From positions 248,001-312,000 of the forward strand of contig NZ_FNDS01000008.1 of the NCBI RefSeq assembly GCF_900099785.1: 64,000 nt of DNA, read 5' to 3'. Below, piece after piece: positions 8,782 to 18,690 of this stretch. Source of the stretch: Pseudomonas panipatensis (GTDB taxonomy: Bacteria > Pseudomonadota > Gammaproteobacteria > Pseudomonadales > Pseudomonadaceae). Each line of letters begins with the position of its first letter. Within the stretch, counting starts at the first letter, position 1. The notes under the pieces were generated by a model. The model was given only the letters and a program-made list of their open reading frames with translations, was not told the DNA's origin and searched no databases. The position numbers were made by a program, and so were the translations under genes.

Positions 8782-9030
8782 TAACCAAGTTTCGGGGGCC
8801 TCGGTACAGGCAGGCTGGGGAATCCCCTCTTTTACACAAGGCGCTCCGCCCTCCCCGACAGGGCGGATGACGCAAACGGTTCGGGGGTCCTGGTACAGGC
8901 AGGCCGGGAAATCCCCCTTTTTATGCCAGGAGGTTCGCCTTGCGGCCTCCTCTCCCTTTCGGGGGCCTCGGTACAGGCAGGCCGGGGAATCCCCTTCTTT
9001 ATCCAGCGGGCGGCGGCTTACGCGCCGTCG
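8782..9030 (+). ncRNA. nrsZ: NrsZ-like nitrogen-regulated small RNA with three repeat modules
   Basis: The gene-free interval after secB holds three direct modules starting at 8791, 8880 and 8958. Each reads TTCGGGGGYCTYGGTACAGG, then CAGGC and a GGGGAATCCCC-type mini-dyad followed by a pyrimidine/T run. GGCCT...AGGCC can pair within modules 1 and 3. With the sigma-54 promoter at 8756 this matches NrsZ as I remember it from P. aeruginosa: NtrBC/RpoN-dependent, processed into three similar short modules, the first of which activates rhlA translation. The 3' end is not certain; the last module runs into a GC hairpin near 9005-9035. The identification rests on architecture and memory, not an alignment. 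Confidence 0.72.
8791..9002 (+). repeat. three 45-base direct repeats inside nrsZ
   Basis: Copies at 8791-8835, 8880-8924 and 8958-9002 differ at only a few positions. Periods are 89 and 78 bases, and the linkers are unrelated. Confidence 0.85.
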
Positions 9031-9036
9031 CCGCCG

Positions 9037-9486
9037 CTAGCGCGGCTTCGCAAGGATCCGCAGCCGCCATTCTCCTTGCTCTTCCGTGCTGTCCCACTCG
9101 CCCTGCAACGGGCGGGTGGACAACAGGGTTATCCACAACGACGAACCCCTTGGCTCAACACGCCAGCGCAGCGGCTGGCCGGCAAGGCGAAACTGTCCTT
9201 CGCGGGTCTCGCCATTGGCGTCCACGACGATGGCCAGGGCGCCCTCCAACTGCCCGGCGCGTACCGGCGCCGGCTGGTCGAAGCGCAGCAGCAGCGCCTC
9301 GCCTTGCGCCTCGGCGCCAAGCAGGTGCGGCGCCGTCGGGACGGGAGCGAGCAGGCGGCCGAGCATCAGCCCGAGCATCAACCCCGCAGTCACCAGCGAC
9401 AGCATCACCCGCAGCCAGGGGCGGGGCCGCACATCCCCAGCCACGGGGGTAGAATGCCGGCCGTCCTCAGGTTCGGAGCCTTGCAT
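9037..9486 (-). CDS. conserved hypothetical protein with one membrane helix
   Basis: 149 residues: a short cytoplasmic N-terminus, one hydrophobic helix at about residues 27-47 ([24 protein letters not shown]), then a probable periplasmic beta-rich domain ([25 protein letters not shown]-like strands) ending ILAKPR. I do not recognise a family. The start ATG (9484-9486) overlaps the start codon of divergent trmL (9485-9487), so both ribosome sites lie within the other gene; a later start is possible. From memory P. aeruginosa has a similar small unknown gene beside trmL. Confidence 0.6.
   Translation of the reverse strand: MQGSEPEDGRHSTPVAGDVRPRPWLRVMLSLVTAGLMLGLMLGRLLAPVPTAPHLLGAEAQGEALLLRFDQPAPVRAGQLEGALAIVVDANGETREGQFRLAGQPLRWRVEPRGSSLWITLLSTRPLQGEWDSTEEQGEWRLRILAKPR
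9129..9137. other. DnaA-box consensus TTATCCACA
   Basis: Exact TTATCCACA inside the hypothetical gene. Further copies lie at 10021 (exact) and 10146 (TTGTCCACA). Confidence 0.4.
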
Positions 9487-9946
9487 GTTCCACGTCATTC
9501 TCTTCCAGCCGGAAATTCCACCGAATACCGGCAACATTATCAGGCTGTGCGCCAATGCGGGCTGCAGCCTGCACCTGATCGAACCCTTGGGCTTCGAGCT
9601 GGATGACAAGCGCTTGCGCCGCGCCGGCCTCGACTACCACGAGTACGCCCCGGTGAAGCGCTACGCCAGCCTCGAAGCGTGCCTGGAGAGCCTTGGTCAT
9701 CCGCGCCTGTTCGCTTTCACCACCAAGGGGTCGCACGGCTTCCACGAGGTCGCCTACCAGCGTGGCGATGCCTTCCTGTTCGGTCCGGAGAGCCGTGGCC
9801 TGCCCGATGAGGTGCGCAACGCCTTGCCGCCGGAGCAGCGCCTGCGCCTGCCGATGCGCCCGGGATGCCGCAGCCTGAACCTGTCCAATACGGTGGCGGT
9901 GACGGTCTACGAAGCCTGGCGCCAACTCGGCTTCGCCATGGACTGA
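9485..9946 (+). CDS. trmL: tRNA (cytidine/uridine-34-2'-O)-methyltransferase
   Basis: 153-residue SPOUT-class enzyme that 2'-O-methylates the wobble base of tRNA-Leu with S-adenosylmethionine. Family signatures are [20 protein letters not shown] at the N-terminus, the [10 protein letters not shown] motif 2 and the knotted [15 protein letters not shown] motif 3. The length equals the minimal TrmL fold without added domains. It starts head-to-head with the minus-strand hypothetical, with overlapping start codons. Confidence 0.95.
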   Translation: MFHVILFQPEIPPNTGNIIRLCANAGCSLHLIEPLGFELDDKRLRRAGLDYHEYAPVKRYASLEACLESLGHPRLFAFTTKGSHGFHEVAYQRGDAFLFGPESRGLPDEVRNALPPEQRLRLPMRPGCRSLNLSNTVAVTVYEAWRQLGFAMD

Positions 9947-10270
9947 GCGCGTCCTGGCGAGAAAATGATCATCCGCGCGCAGGCCCGACTCCGCCTGTGG
10001 CGCAGCCATCGTTCCAAAGCTTATCCACAGGCTGGCGCACAGTGATTGTGTGCAAGCCGGCAGGCCTTGCACAGAAACTCGCCAAGGTCGCGGGGCACGC
10101 GCTGCGCGGGCGCTGGCGCGATTCTTCAGCATGCTGTGCACAGGTTTGTCCACAGCTTCTGGGGGCAATGTTGCACTGGTCTGACAGCTCTCTCGCCGAG
10201 CCACTGGCGTGCCTGTGCCCGCCCATGGGCGGATGAAGCGTTCACCCCGGGCGTGGCTGGCGGCGACATG
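9947..10270. other. intergenic region with two DnaA-type boxes and an inverted repeat
   Basis: No gene seen. It contains TTATCCACA (10021-10029), TTGTCCACA (10146-10154), a GCACA-N7-TGTGC dyad and a perfect 8-base inverted repeat TGTGCAAG-N9-CTTGCACA shortly after the first box. Several GTGCACAGG-like strings occur. The function is unknown. Confidence 0.5.
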
Positions 10271-10293
10271 AAAAAGGGGCCCGCAGGCCCCTT
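10271..10293 (-). terminator. rho-independent terminator of ntrBC
   Basis: Read on the minus strand: GGGGCC, TGC loop, GGCCCC followed by TTTTT. Confidence 0.85.
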
Positions 10294-10313
10294 CGATTGC
10301 TCCAGATGGCGCT

Positions 10314-11744
<1,431 letters not shown>

Positions 11745-11747
11745 GGG

Positions 11748-12824
11748 TCAATGCACTCCTTGTTCCAGGGGCAGGAACAGACTGAACACGGTATGCCCGG
11801 GATGGCTCTCGCATTCGATCAAGCCCTGGTGCTGGCTGATGATGTTCTGGGCAATGGCCAGCCCCAGCCCGGTACCGTCCGGGCGGCCGCTGACCATGGG
11901 ATAGAAGATGGTTTCCTGCAGCTCGGCGGGAATGCCCGGGCCGTTGTCGATGATCTCCACCTTGCACACCAGGCGGTGGCGGGTGTGGCCGATGGTGAAC
12001 TGGCGCAGGGTGCGCGAGCGCAGGGTGATGCGGCCCAGGCGCAGCTCGTTCTGCGAGGTGATGGCCTGCATGGCGTTGCGCACGATGTTGAGCACCGCCT
12101 GGATCATCTGTTCGCGGTCGAGCATCAGGTCGGGGATGCTCGGATCGTAGTCTCGGATCAGCGGGATGCTGCCCTGGGTTTCCGCGGTCACCAGGCTGCA
12201 GACGTGCTCCAGCACCTCGTGGATGTTGGTGATCGACAGTGACGGCAGCTTGTTCGAGCCGAGCATGCGATCCACCAGGTTACGCAGGCGGTCGGCCTCT
12301 TCGATGATGACGTTGGTGTAGTCCTTCAGCGCCTCGTCCGGCAGTTCGCGGGAGAGCAGCTGGGCCGCGCCGCGGATGCCGCCGAGCGGGTTCTTGATTT
12401 CATGGGCGAGGCCGCGCACCAGCAGCTTGGTGGTTTCCTGCTTGGAGAGCTGGGCCTCTTCCTTGGTGATGCGCATCAGTCGGTCGCGTGGGTGCACTTC
12501 CAGCAGCAACAGGGTTTCCTGGCGGCTGAGGATGGGCGTCACCGCGTAGTCCACGGTGATCGACTGGCCGGTGAGCGAGGTCAGGGTCGCTTCGCGTTTG
12601 GTGAACGGATGCGCTTCCTCGACGGCCTGGCGCAGCGACTGCAGCGCTTCCTGCGATTCGGTGAAGAGTTCGCTGATGAATTGGCCGTGACTGCGTTGCC
12701 CGCTGACCGCCAGGAGCATTTCGGCCGCCGGGTTCATGTACTCCAGGCGCAATTCCGCGTTGAGCAGGATTACCGCCGTGGTGAGATTGTCGAGAAGCAA
12801 TCTGAGCTGGGATTCTGTAGGCAT
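11748..12824 (-). CDS. ntrB: nitrogen regulation sensor histidine kinase NtrB
   Basis: 358-residue cytoplasmic kinase/phosphatase partner of NtrC. It has a PAS domain (residues about 5-115), an H-box with His141 (GLAHEIKNPLGGIRGAAQLL), an N-box (LNIVRNAMQAI) and G-boxes (IIDNGPGIPAEL, GRPDGTGLGLAIAQNII). There is no transmembrane segment, as expected for a PII-controlled kinase. The start at 12824 (MPTESQLRLLL) gives the family length; upstream in-frame sequence is low in coding character. The -10 element and an NtrC site lie about 140-180 bases upstream. Confidence 0.96.
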   Translation of the reverse strand: MPTESQLRLLLDNLTTAVILLNAELRLEYMNPAAEMLLAVSGQRSHGQFISELFTESQEALQSLRQAVEEAHPFTKREATLTSLTGQSITVDYAVTPILSRQETLLLLEVHPRDRLMRITKEEAQLSKQETTKLLVRGLAHEIKNPLGGIRGAAQLLSRELPDEALKDYTNVIIEEADRLRNLVDRMLGSNKLPSLSITNIHEVLEHVCSLVTAETQGSIPLIRDYDPSIPDLMLDREQMIQAVLNIVRNAMQAITSQNELRLGRITLRSRTLRQFTIGHTRHRLVCKVEIIDNGPGIPAELQETIFYPMVSGRPDGTGLGLAIAQNIISQHQGLIECESHPGHTVFSLFLPLEQGVH

Positions 12825-12966
12825 GGCGGGCAGACGTTCCAAGGTTGGGCAGGAAAATGCAAAAAGCAAACCAAGCCCCGAAAAGACGCGCTGGGTAGCG
12901 CAAGGCGCCGGAATATGGCGCTTGGAGAGGTGCCGGCGGGGTGCCGGCATGACCCTAAATGGGGAG

Positions 12967-13007
12967 AGTATAGAAATTGGTGCGCGAATACGCACCGATA
13001 TGGTGCG
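12967..13007 (-). promoter_or_regulatory. ntrBC promoter with an NtrC site over the -35 region
   Basis: On the minus strand TATACT (12972-12967) is a good -10. GCACC-GATAT-GGTGC (12992-13006), a consensus NtrC dyad, is centred about 39 bases before the predicted start and covers the -35. This suggests autorepression by NtrC, as known at enteric glnL. Confidence 0.6.
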
Positions 13008-13049
13008 TGTCGCCTTGTAGGCGGACTGGAAGGAGCTTGTAGGGCGTTT

Positions 13050-13601
13050 CTAGGGGTGTGACGCCACCACCGGCTGTTCCTCGCTGTCGTTGTCGGCGAC
13101 CGAGACGCGCTTCAGGTGGAAGGGCTGGTTGGGTGTCTGTTCCAGCGTCTGGCCGCGTTGGTCGAGGATTTCCACCGACAGCTGGTGGGTGCCGCGATCG
13201 AGGTTGTGCAGGGGGAACACCGGGCTGCGTCCCGGCTCGCCGACCGCCACGCCATCGAGCATCAGGCGGTAGCTGTGGCCGGGGAGCAGCGTGGGATCGC
13301 TGGAGACGGTGACGATCAGCTCGCCGTCGTTGGCGCGGATGGTCGCGTCGGGCTCCGGAACCAGGATGCGCAGCACCTGGTAGGCCGGCGGTTCGGGCGG
13401 TTGGGCCGGCGCCATGGGAGCATAGAGCGGACCGGGCATCTTCGGCATGGCATTGGCCGGGGTGAGGTTCAGCCGCTGCGCATTGCTGCGCCTGGGCTGG
13501 TCGGTGAAGACCCGGTTACCGTCCTTGTCGAGGTAGGTGTAGACCTCGGCGTTGACGCCGAGGCTGAGCAGCAGAAGCAGGCCCAACAGCGCTCTGGCCA
13601 T
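13050..13601 (-). CDS. exported DUF4124 domain protein, copy 1
   Basis: 183 residues. A signal peptide (MARALLGLLLLLSLGVNAE) precedes a DUF4124 motif (VYTYLDKDGNRVFTDQPR), and a second Ig-like beta domain follows (ILVPEPDATIRANDGELIVTVSSDPTLLPGHSYRLMLDG ... GTHQLSVEILDQRGQTL). The function is unknown; such proteins are envelope-associated. It starts 2 bases after the stop of a paralogue, so the two form a pair between ntrBC and glnA. Confidence 0.85.
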   Translation of the reverse strand: MARALLGLLLLLSLGVNAEVYTYLDKDGNRVFTDQPRRSNAQRLNLTPANAMPKMPGPLYAPMAPAQPPEPPAYQVLRILVPEPDATIRANDGELIVTVSSDPTLLPGHSYRLMLDGVAVGEPGRSPVFPLHNLDRGTHQLSVEILDQRGQTLEQTPNQPFHLKRVSVADNDSEEQPVVASHP

Positions 13602-13603
13602 GA

Positions 13604-14146
13604 TCAGCCCCCTGCCTTGGGGCGCGCCGGGCTGTTGGTGCTGATGCGCTGGATAGTGAAGTTCACCGGGGCGCTGGATTGCAGGACGCGATCGCCGCGC
13701 AGCACTTCCACCTGCAAGCTGTGGTCGCCACGGTCGATGTTTTCCAGGGTGAAGTGGGTGGAATTGCTCGGCGCGCCGTAGGGCTGGCCGTCCAGGCGCA
13801 GGCGCAGGCTGTTTTCGGGCGCCAGCGCCGGTTGAATGATCACCTCGATGTCGAAGGTGCCGTTGTTGGCGCGCAGGGCCTCCGCGTCCGGCAGGTTACC
13901 GATGGCCAGGATGGCGTAGGGCGCCTGGGCTGCCGTGCTGTTGCCATTGGCCGTGCCGGGGGTGCTGCTCGCGGGTTTCGGCGCGCCCACGGTGACCGTC
14001 GGCGGTAGCTCGATCGGCTTGGCATCGACGCCGGTGGGCGGTTGGTTGGTGAATACCGTCTTGCCGTTGGCGTCGGTGTATTTATAGATCTGGGCGCTGG
14101 CCGGAACGGCCAGGGCGAGCAGCAGGCAGAGGACTGGCACGCGCAT
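13604..14146 (-). CDS. exported DUF4124 domain protein, copy 2
   Basis: 180 residues with signal peptide (MRVPVLCLLLALAVPASA), DUF4124 motif (QIYKYTDANGKTVFTNQPPTGV) and the same Ig-like C-terminal unit (LPDAEALRANNGTFDIEVIIQPALAPENSLRLRLDG ... GDHSLQVEVLRGDRVLQ). The start at 14146 is supported by GGGAG 8 bases upstream; a longer in-frame version to 14326 is not credible. It is translationally linked to copy 1. Confidence 0.85.
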   Translation of the reverse strand: MRVPVLCLLLALAVPASAQIYKYTDANGKTVFTNQPPTGVDAKPIELPPTVTVGAPKPASSTPGTANGNSTAAQAPYAILAIGNLPDAEALRANNGTFDIEVIIQPALAPENSLRLRLDGQPYGAPSNSTHFTLENIDRGDHSLQVEVLRGDRVLQSSAPVNFTIQRISTNSPARPKAGG

Positions 14147-14507
14147 GCGCGATCTCCCGGTGAGCGATGGGCTAAGCCTTGCACTGCCGCTGACGGGTGG
14201 CAAGTGAGAAACCGCGTTGGCTGGCGTCTTTGCGCGGAAGTTATCAGTGCCTGGAGATTGGCCTGGATCAAACTTTCGCGGCGATGGCCGCTTTTCGTCG
14301 CCGCGCAATCGAAAAGTCTCTGACAAATATCAACGGCCGGCGCCGGCGACTGTCGTGAGATAGGCACATGCAATTGAGGGCGCGCTCGTCTGCCGGGCCG
14401 CGTTGAGTGAAGCGAGTGTCTATTCCGGTACCTGTCTACCTTACCGCCATGCCGCTGCCGGCGCCCGCCTGGGCTATGGCGGGCGGCGATGGCTGGAGGC
14501 CGCGGCG
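14147..14507. other. divergent intergenic region between the DUF4124 pair and the next gene
   Basis: It holds a perfect 8-base dyad CGCGGCGA (14277-14284) / TCGCCGCG (14298-14305). The frame of the downstream gene is open back to a TTG at 14403. No convincing promoter was found. Confidence 0.35.
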
Positions 14508-15254
14508 ATGAGCGTGTTGCTGGCGCTGGCGATCGCCCTGTTGTTGGCGGTGTTGCCACGGCTGCTGCCGACGCCGGCCACCTATGTGCTTGCAGCGGTG
14601 CCGGCCGAGGCCATGGCGCAAGCCATGGGGGCCAAACCGCCGGGGTCTGCTGCGCGGCCCGACAATCTGCTCTATTTCCCCGTCGGCCTGCATCCGGCGG
14701 AGCGCTGCCTGCATGGCCCGCTGGTGGTCACTGGGCGGGTGCGGATACGCCCGCCGTTGCAGTTCTGGAGAATATCCGCCGGGGAAATCCGCTTTGGCGA
14801 CTGTTCGCGAGCGCCGGCCGGCATCCAGGCGATCAGCGTCGGGCGGCGCCACGCGCAGGCCGGCGAATACCGTCTCAAGGCAGGCGTCTGTCTGAAGGGC
14901 GATCTGGCGGTGCAGGGGGATCTCTACCTGGAGCGTTTTTCCTCCGTGCTGGGTTCGGTGCAGGCCTCCGGCGGCGTCTGGATGGACGAGGGCGCGGAGG
15001 TCGCCGGCGCGGTCATCGCCCATGGCTCGGTGCGCGTCGGTCGGCGCTCGCGGATCGCCGGGCCGCTGATGTCCAAGCGCAGCATCAGCCTGGCCAGGGA
15101 GTGCGTGATCGGTGCGTGGCAGGCGCCGACGTCGGTGAGCGCGGCCAGGGTGCGCATCCATGAAGGCTGCAAGGTCTATGGTCAGGTGTCGGCGGAGGAG
15201 GGCGCGCAGGTGAATGCCTTGGCTGGCGCGGATGCCCGCCCGCCACCGCTCTGA
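14508..15254 (+). CDS. membrane-anchored bactofilin-like/polymer-forming hypothetical protein
   Basis: 248 residues: an N-terminal transmembrane helix (MSVLLALAIALLLAVLPRLL), a spacer of about 70 residues, then a run of short hydrophobic/glycine steps (LKGDLAVQGDLYLERFSSVLGSV, GVWMDEGAEVAGAVIAHGSVRVG, IAGPLMSKRSISL, VRIHEGCKVYGQV) typical of a beta-helix such as bactofilins. I cannot assign a function. The start is chosen at the ATG with GGAGG 9 bases upstream; the frame stays open to a TTG at 14403, which would add 35 residues before the helix. Confidence 0.65.
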   Translation: MSVLLALAIALLLAVLPRLLPTPATYVLAAVPAEAMAQAMGAKPPGSAARPDNLLYFPVGLHPAERCLHGPLVVTGRVRIRPPLQFWRISAGEIRFGDCSRAPAGIQAISVGRRHAQAGEYRLKAGVCLKGDLAVQGDLYLERFSSVLGSVQASGGVWMDEGAEVAGAVIAHGSVRVGRRSRIAGPLMSKRSISLARECVIGAWQAPTSVSAARVRIHEGCKVYGQVSAEEGAQVNALAGADARPPPL

Positions 15255-15268
15255 GCGGGGCGCGGGCA

Positions 15269-15297
15269 TAAAAAAGGCCTCCCGAGGGAGGCCTTAA
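15269..15297 (-). terminator. rho-independent terminator of glnA (possibly bidirectional)
   Basis: AAGGCCTCCC / GGGAGGCCTT stem; on the minus strand it runs into TTTTTTAT, matching the glnA 3' end. Confidence 0.85.
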
Positions 15298-15326
15298 TGT
15301 TGCAGCTGTTTATAGGTATTCGTGGA

Positions 15327-16736
15327 TCAGACGCTGTAGTACAGGTCGTATTCCAGCGGGTGCACGAAGGTGCGCACCTTGATTTCTTCTTCGCTCTTCA
15401 GCTCGATGTAGGCATCGATGAACTCGTCGGTGAACACGCCGCCCTTGGTCAGGAACGCACGGCCCTTGTCGAGTTCTTCCAGCGCCTCTTTCAGGCTGCC
15501 GCAAACCTGCGGGATTTCCTTGGCCTCTTCCGGCGGCAGGTCGTACAGGTTCTTGTCGGCGGCATCGCCGGGGTGAATCTTGTTCTGGATACCGTCCAGA
15601 CCGGCCATCAGCAGAGCGGCGAAGGCCAGGTAGGGGTTGGCAGCCGGGTCCGGGAAGCGCGCTTCGATGCGGCGGGCTTTCGGGCTGGAAACGTACGGAA
15701 TACGGATCGAGGCGGAACGGTTGCGGGCCGAGTAGGCCAGCATGACCGGGGCTTCGAAGCCCGGGACCAGACGCTTGTAGGAGTTGGTCGACGGGTTGGT
15801 GAAGCCGTTCAGGGCCTTGCCGTGCTTGATGATGCCGCCGATGAAGTACAGGGCGGTGTCGGACAGGCCGGCATAGCCTTCGCCAGCGAAGGTGTTCTTG
15901 CCATCTTTGGAGATGGACATGTGCACGTGCATGCCCGAGCCGTTGTCGCCGTACAGCGGCTTCGGCATGAAGGTCACGGTCTTGCCGTACGCGTCGGCAA
16001 CGTTGTGCACGCAGTACTTCAGGGTCTGAACTTCGTCAGCCTTGGCGACCAGGGTGTTGAACTTGACGCCGATTTCGTTCTGGCCGGCAGTCGCCACTTC
16101 GTGGTGGTGAACTTCCACGACCAGGCCCATTTCTTCCAGGGCGTTGCACATGGCGGTACGGATTTCGTGGTCGTGATCGACCGGCGGTACCGGGAAGTAG
16201 CCGCCCTTCACGCCCGGACGGTGGCCCTTGTTGCCGGTTTCGAAGTCGGCGTCGGTGTTCCAGGAAGCCTGTTCGGAGAAGATCTTGAACATGGAGCCGG
16301 AGATGTCGGACTTGAACTTCACTTCGTCGAAGATGAAGAACTCCGGCTCCGGACCGACGAATACGGTGTCACCGATACCGGTGGACTTCAGGTATTCCTC
16401 GGCGCGCTTGGCGATGTTGCGCGGGTCGCGCTCGTAGCCTTGCATGGTGCTCGGCTCGATGATGTCGCAGACCAGGATCAGGGTCGGCTCTTCGGTGAAC
16501 GGGTCCAGTACGGCGGTGCTGTCGTCCGGCATCAGGATCATGTCGGAGGCTTCGATGCCTTTCCAGCCGGCGATGGAGGAGCCGTCGAACATCTTGCCGA
16601 TTTCGAAGAAGTCATCGTCCAGCGCGTCGCGGGCCGGCATGGTGACGTGTTGCTGCTTGCCTTTGGTATCGGTGAAGCGCAGGTCTACCCACTTCACGTC
16701 ATGGTCTTTGATCAGTTGGTGCGACTTGTACGACAT
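15327..16736 (-). CDS. glnA: glutamine synthetase type I
   Basis: 469-residue dodecameric enzyme making glutamine from glutamate, ammonia and ATP. Family blocks are [38 protein letters not shown] and the adenylylation loop with Tyr398 (NLYDLPPEE), so GlnE-type control is expected. GGAGGA precedes the start. The upstream region carries a consensus sigma-54 promoter and tandem NtrC sites, so expression should rise under nitrogen limitation through NtrBC. Confidence 0.98.
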   Translation of the reverse strand: MSYKSHQLIKDHDVKWVDLRFTDTKGKQQHVTMPARDALDDDFFEIGKMFDGSSIAGWKGIEASDMILMPDDSTAVLDPFTEEPTLILVCDIIEPSTMQGYERDPRNIAKRAEEYLKSTGIGDTVFVGPEPEFFIFDEVKFKSDISGSMFKIFSEQASWNTDADFETGNKGHRPGVKGGYFPVPPVDHDHEIRTAMCNALEEMGLVVEVHHHEVATAGQNEIGVKFNTLVAKADEVQTLKYCVHNVADAYGKTVTFMPKPLYGDNGSGMHVHMSISKDGKNTFAGEGYAGLSDTALYFIGGIIKHGKALNGFTNPSTNSYKRLVPGFEAPVMLAYSARNRSASIRIPYVSSPKARRIEARFPDPAANPYLAFAALLMAGLDGIQNKIHPGDAADKNLYDLPPEEAKEIPQVCGSLKEALEELDKGRAFLTKGGVFTDEFIDAYIELKSEEEIKVRTFVHPLEYDLYYSV

Positions 16737-16834
16737 GCTGTCCTCCAGGAGGGATTAGAGCTGGGAACTTCTGAGCCCCAGTATCGGGTGATGCCGGCCG
16801 GAATACTCCGTCAGGGCAACCTGCATCACAAGGG

Positions 16835-16850
16835 AGCAAGTTGCGTGCCA
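16835..16850 (-). promoter_or_regulatory. sigma-54 promoter of glnA
   Basis: Minus-strand TGGCACGCAACTTGCT fits the TGGCACG-N4-TTGCW consensus at every position. The predicted start is near 16824. Confidence 0.9.
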
Positions 16851-16922
16851 GTGCCCGCTTTTGGGCAGGGGCCCGCAGTACAGGGCTTTTCGCGCGCGTT
16901 ATGGCAGAAGCGCAGCGAATGC

Positions 16923-16970
16923 TGCACCAGGATGGTGCTACTGCGTGGTGCGCAAGTCCATTTTGGTGCA
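16923..16970 (-). promoter_or_regulatory. tandem NtrC-binding sites upstream of glnA
   Basis: GCACC-AGGAT-GGTGC (within 16923-16939) is a consensus dyad. TGCTACTGCGTGGTGCG (16936-16952) and AAGTCCATTTTGGTGCA (16954-16970) are weaker. The first and third are centred about 107 and 138 bases before the start, close to the -108/-140 pair known from enteric glnA. Confidence 0.75.
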
Positions 16971-16992
16971 CAAAAAAGAATCTGACGCGGCC

Positions 16993-17023
16993 TGCTCAAG
17001 TCTTGAGCAATTTCGGGTACAAT
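16993..17023 (+). promoter_or_regulatory. thiI promoter region with a perfect 17-base palindrome
   Basis: TGCTCAAG-T-CTTGAGCA (16993-17009) is followed 8 bases later by TACAAT (17018-17023), a likely -10. The palindrome would cover the -35, which is otherwise poor. Confidence 0.5.
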
Positions 17024-17065
17024 CTCGCCCCTTTTTTTCTCCCTTTGGGCTTGCGCCTTTTCCGC

Positions 17066-18520
17066 ATGAAACTCATCGTCAAGGTCTTCCAGGAAATCAC
17101 CATCAAGAGCCGGCCGGTGCGCAAGCGCTTCATCCGTCAGCTGGCGAAGAACATCCGTACGGTGCTGCGCGACCTGGACCCGGACCTGCTGGTCGAGGGC
17201 GAATGGGACAACCTCGAGGTGGAAACCCGGGTCAGCGATCCCAAGGTCCTGCGCGAGATGATCGAGCGCCTGACCTGCACCCCGGGCATCGGCCATTTCC
17301 TCGAAGTCCACGAATACCCGCTGGGCGACTTCGACGACATCCTCGCCAAGTGCAAGGCGCATTTCGGCGACAAGCTGGGCGGCAAGATCTTCTCGGTGCG
17401 CTGCAAGCGCGCCGGCAAGCACACGTTCACCTCCATCGACGTGGAGCGCTACGTCGGCGGTGGCCTGCGCCAGCAGTGCGGCGCGGCCGGCGTGTCACTG
17501 AAGAACCCGGAAGTCGAAGTGCGCATGGAAATCCGCCATGACCGCCTGTTCGTCATCCACGCCCAGCACGACGGCCTCGGTGGCTACCCGCTGGGTGCCC
17601 TGGAGCAGGTGCTGGTGCTGATGTCCGGTGGCTTCGACTCCACCGTGGCGGCCTATCAGATGATGCGTCGCGGGCTGGTCAGCCATTTCGTGTTCTTCAA
17701 CCTCGGTGGCCGCGCCCACGAGCTGGGGGTGATGGAAGTCGCCCACTACCTGTGGGAGAAATTCGGTCGTTCGCAGCGCGTGCTCTTCATCAGCGTGCCC
17801 TTCGAGGAAGTGGTCGGCGAGATTCTCACCAAGGTCGACGACAGCTACATGGGCGTGACCCTCAAGCGCATGATGCTGCGCGCCGCCACCCGGGTGGCCG
17901 AGCGCCTGCAACTGGACGCGCTGGTCACCGGCGAAGCCATTTCCCAGGTCTCCAGCCAGACGCTGCCGAACCTCTCGGTGATCGACCGGGTCACCGATAC
18001 CCTGGTGCTGCGTCCGCTGATCTGCAGCCACAAGCAAGACATCATCGACACCGCCAGCCGCATCGGCACCGCCGAGTTCGCCAAGCACATGCCCGAATAC
18101 TGCGGCGTGATCTCGGTGAACCCGACCACCCAGGCCAAGCTCTACCGCGTCGAGCACGAAGAGACCAAGTTCGACATGGCCGTGCTCGACCGCGCCCTGG
18201 AGCGCTCCACGCAGATGACCGTGGACCGGGTGATCGACGAGCTGGGCAAGGACCTGCCGGTGGAAATGGTCGGCGAGGTGCTGCCGGGGCAGATCGTCAT
18301 CGACATCCGCCATCCCGATGCCCAGGAGGACGAACCCCTGGCCCTGGACGGCGTCGAAGTGCTGCCGCTGCCGTTCTACGCGATCAACAGCAAGTTCAAG
18401 GAACTGGACCCCAACCGCCAGTACCTGCTGTATTGCGACAAAGGCGTGATGAGCCGCCTGCATGCTCACCACCTGGTCAACGAGGGGCATACCAATGTGC
18501 GTGTTTATCGTCCGGCGTAA
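17066..18520 (+). CDS. thiI: tRNA uracil-4-sulfurtransferase ThiI
   Basis: 484-residue enzyme for 4-thiouridine at tRNA position 8, also supplying sulfur for thiamine thiazole. Domain order: N-terminal ferredoxin-like and THUMP domains (about 1-165), PP-loop ATPase (SGGFDS at 187-192), AANH region with Cys346 (EYCGVIS), and a C-terminal rhodanese domain with the catalytic persulfide Cys457 (YLLYCDKG). This is the long gamma-proteobacterial form. The start [11 protein letters not shown] is at the conserved N-terminus; in-frame sequence upstream runs into the regulatory region. It is divergent from glnA. Confidence 0.96.
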   Translation: MKLIVKVFQEITIKSRPVRKRFIRQLAKNIRTVLRDLDPDLLVEGEWDNLEVETRVSDPKVLREMIERLTCTPGIGHFLEVHEYPLGDFDDILAKCKAHFGDKLGGKIFSVRCKRAGKHTFTSIDVERYVGGGLRQQCGAAGVSLKNPEVEVRMEIRHDRLFVIHAQHDGLGGYPLGALEQVLVLMSGGFDSTVAAYQMMRRGLVSHFVFFNLGGRAHELGVMEVAHYLWEKFGRSQRVLFISVPFEEVVGEILTKVDDSYMGVTLKRMMLRAATRVAERLQLDALVTGEAISQVSSQTLPNLSVIDRVTDTLVLRPLICSHKQDIIDTASRIGTAEFAKHMPEYCGVISVNPTTQAKLYRVEHEETKFDMAVLDRALERSTQMTVDRVIDELGKDLPVEMVGEVLPGQIVIDIRHPDAQEDEPLALDGVEVLPLPFYAINSKFKELDPNRQYLLYCDKGVMSRLHAHHLVNEGHTNVRVYRPA

Positions 18521-18690
18521 TCGCTCGGCGAAGCGTCGCCAGCCCGGGCTGTTCGGTGGCAGCATCCGCCATCGACCTCCCGACATATTCCGGGCGTAGC
18601 CTGCCCCCGTTTCGCGTTACCGACCGCCGCGCGACAAGCCGGCCCAGCGCTGCATAAGGCAGCTGAAGATTACTTCTCGAGACAGATACC

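Noticed and set aside
8791..9002. CRISPR array
   Set aside because: Only three copies, unequal periods, a sigma-54 promoter in front and no cas genes; it fits a modular small RNA better.
9129..10154. Replication origin
   Set aside because: Three DnaA-type boxes but no AT-rich unwinding region and no dnaA, dnaN or rpmH nearby.
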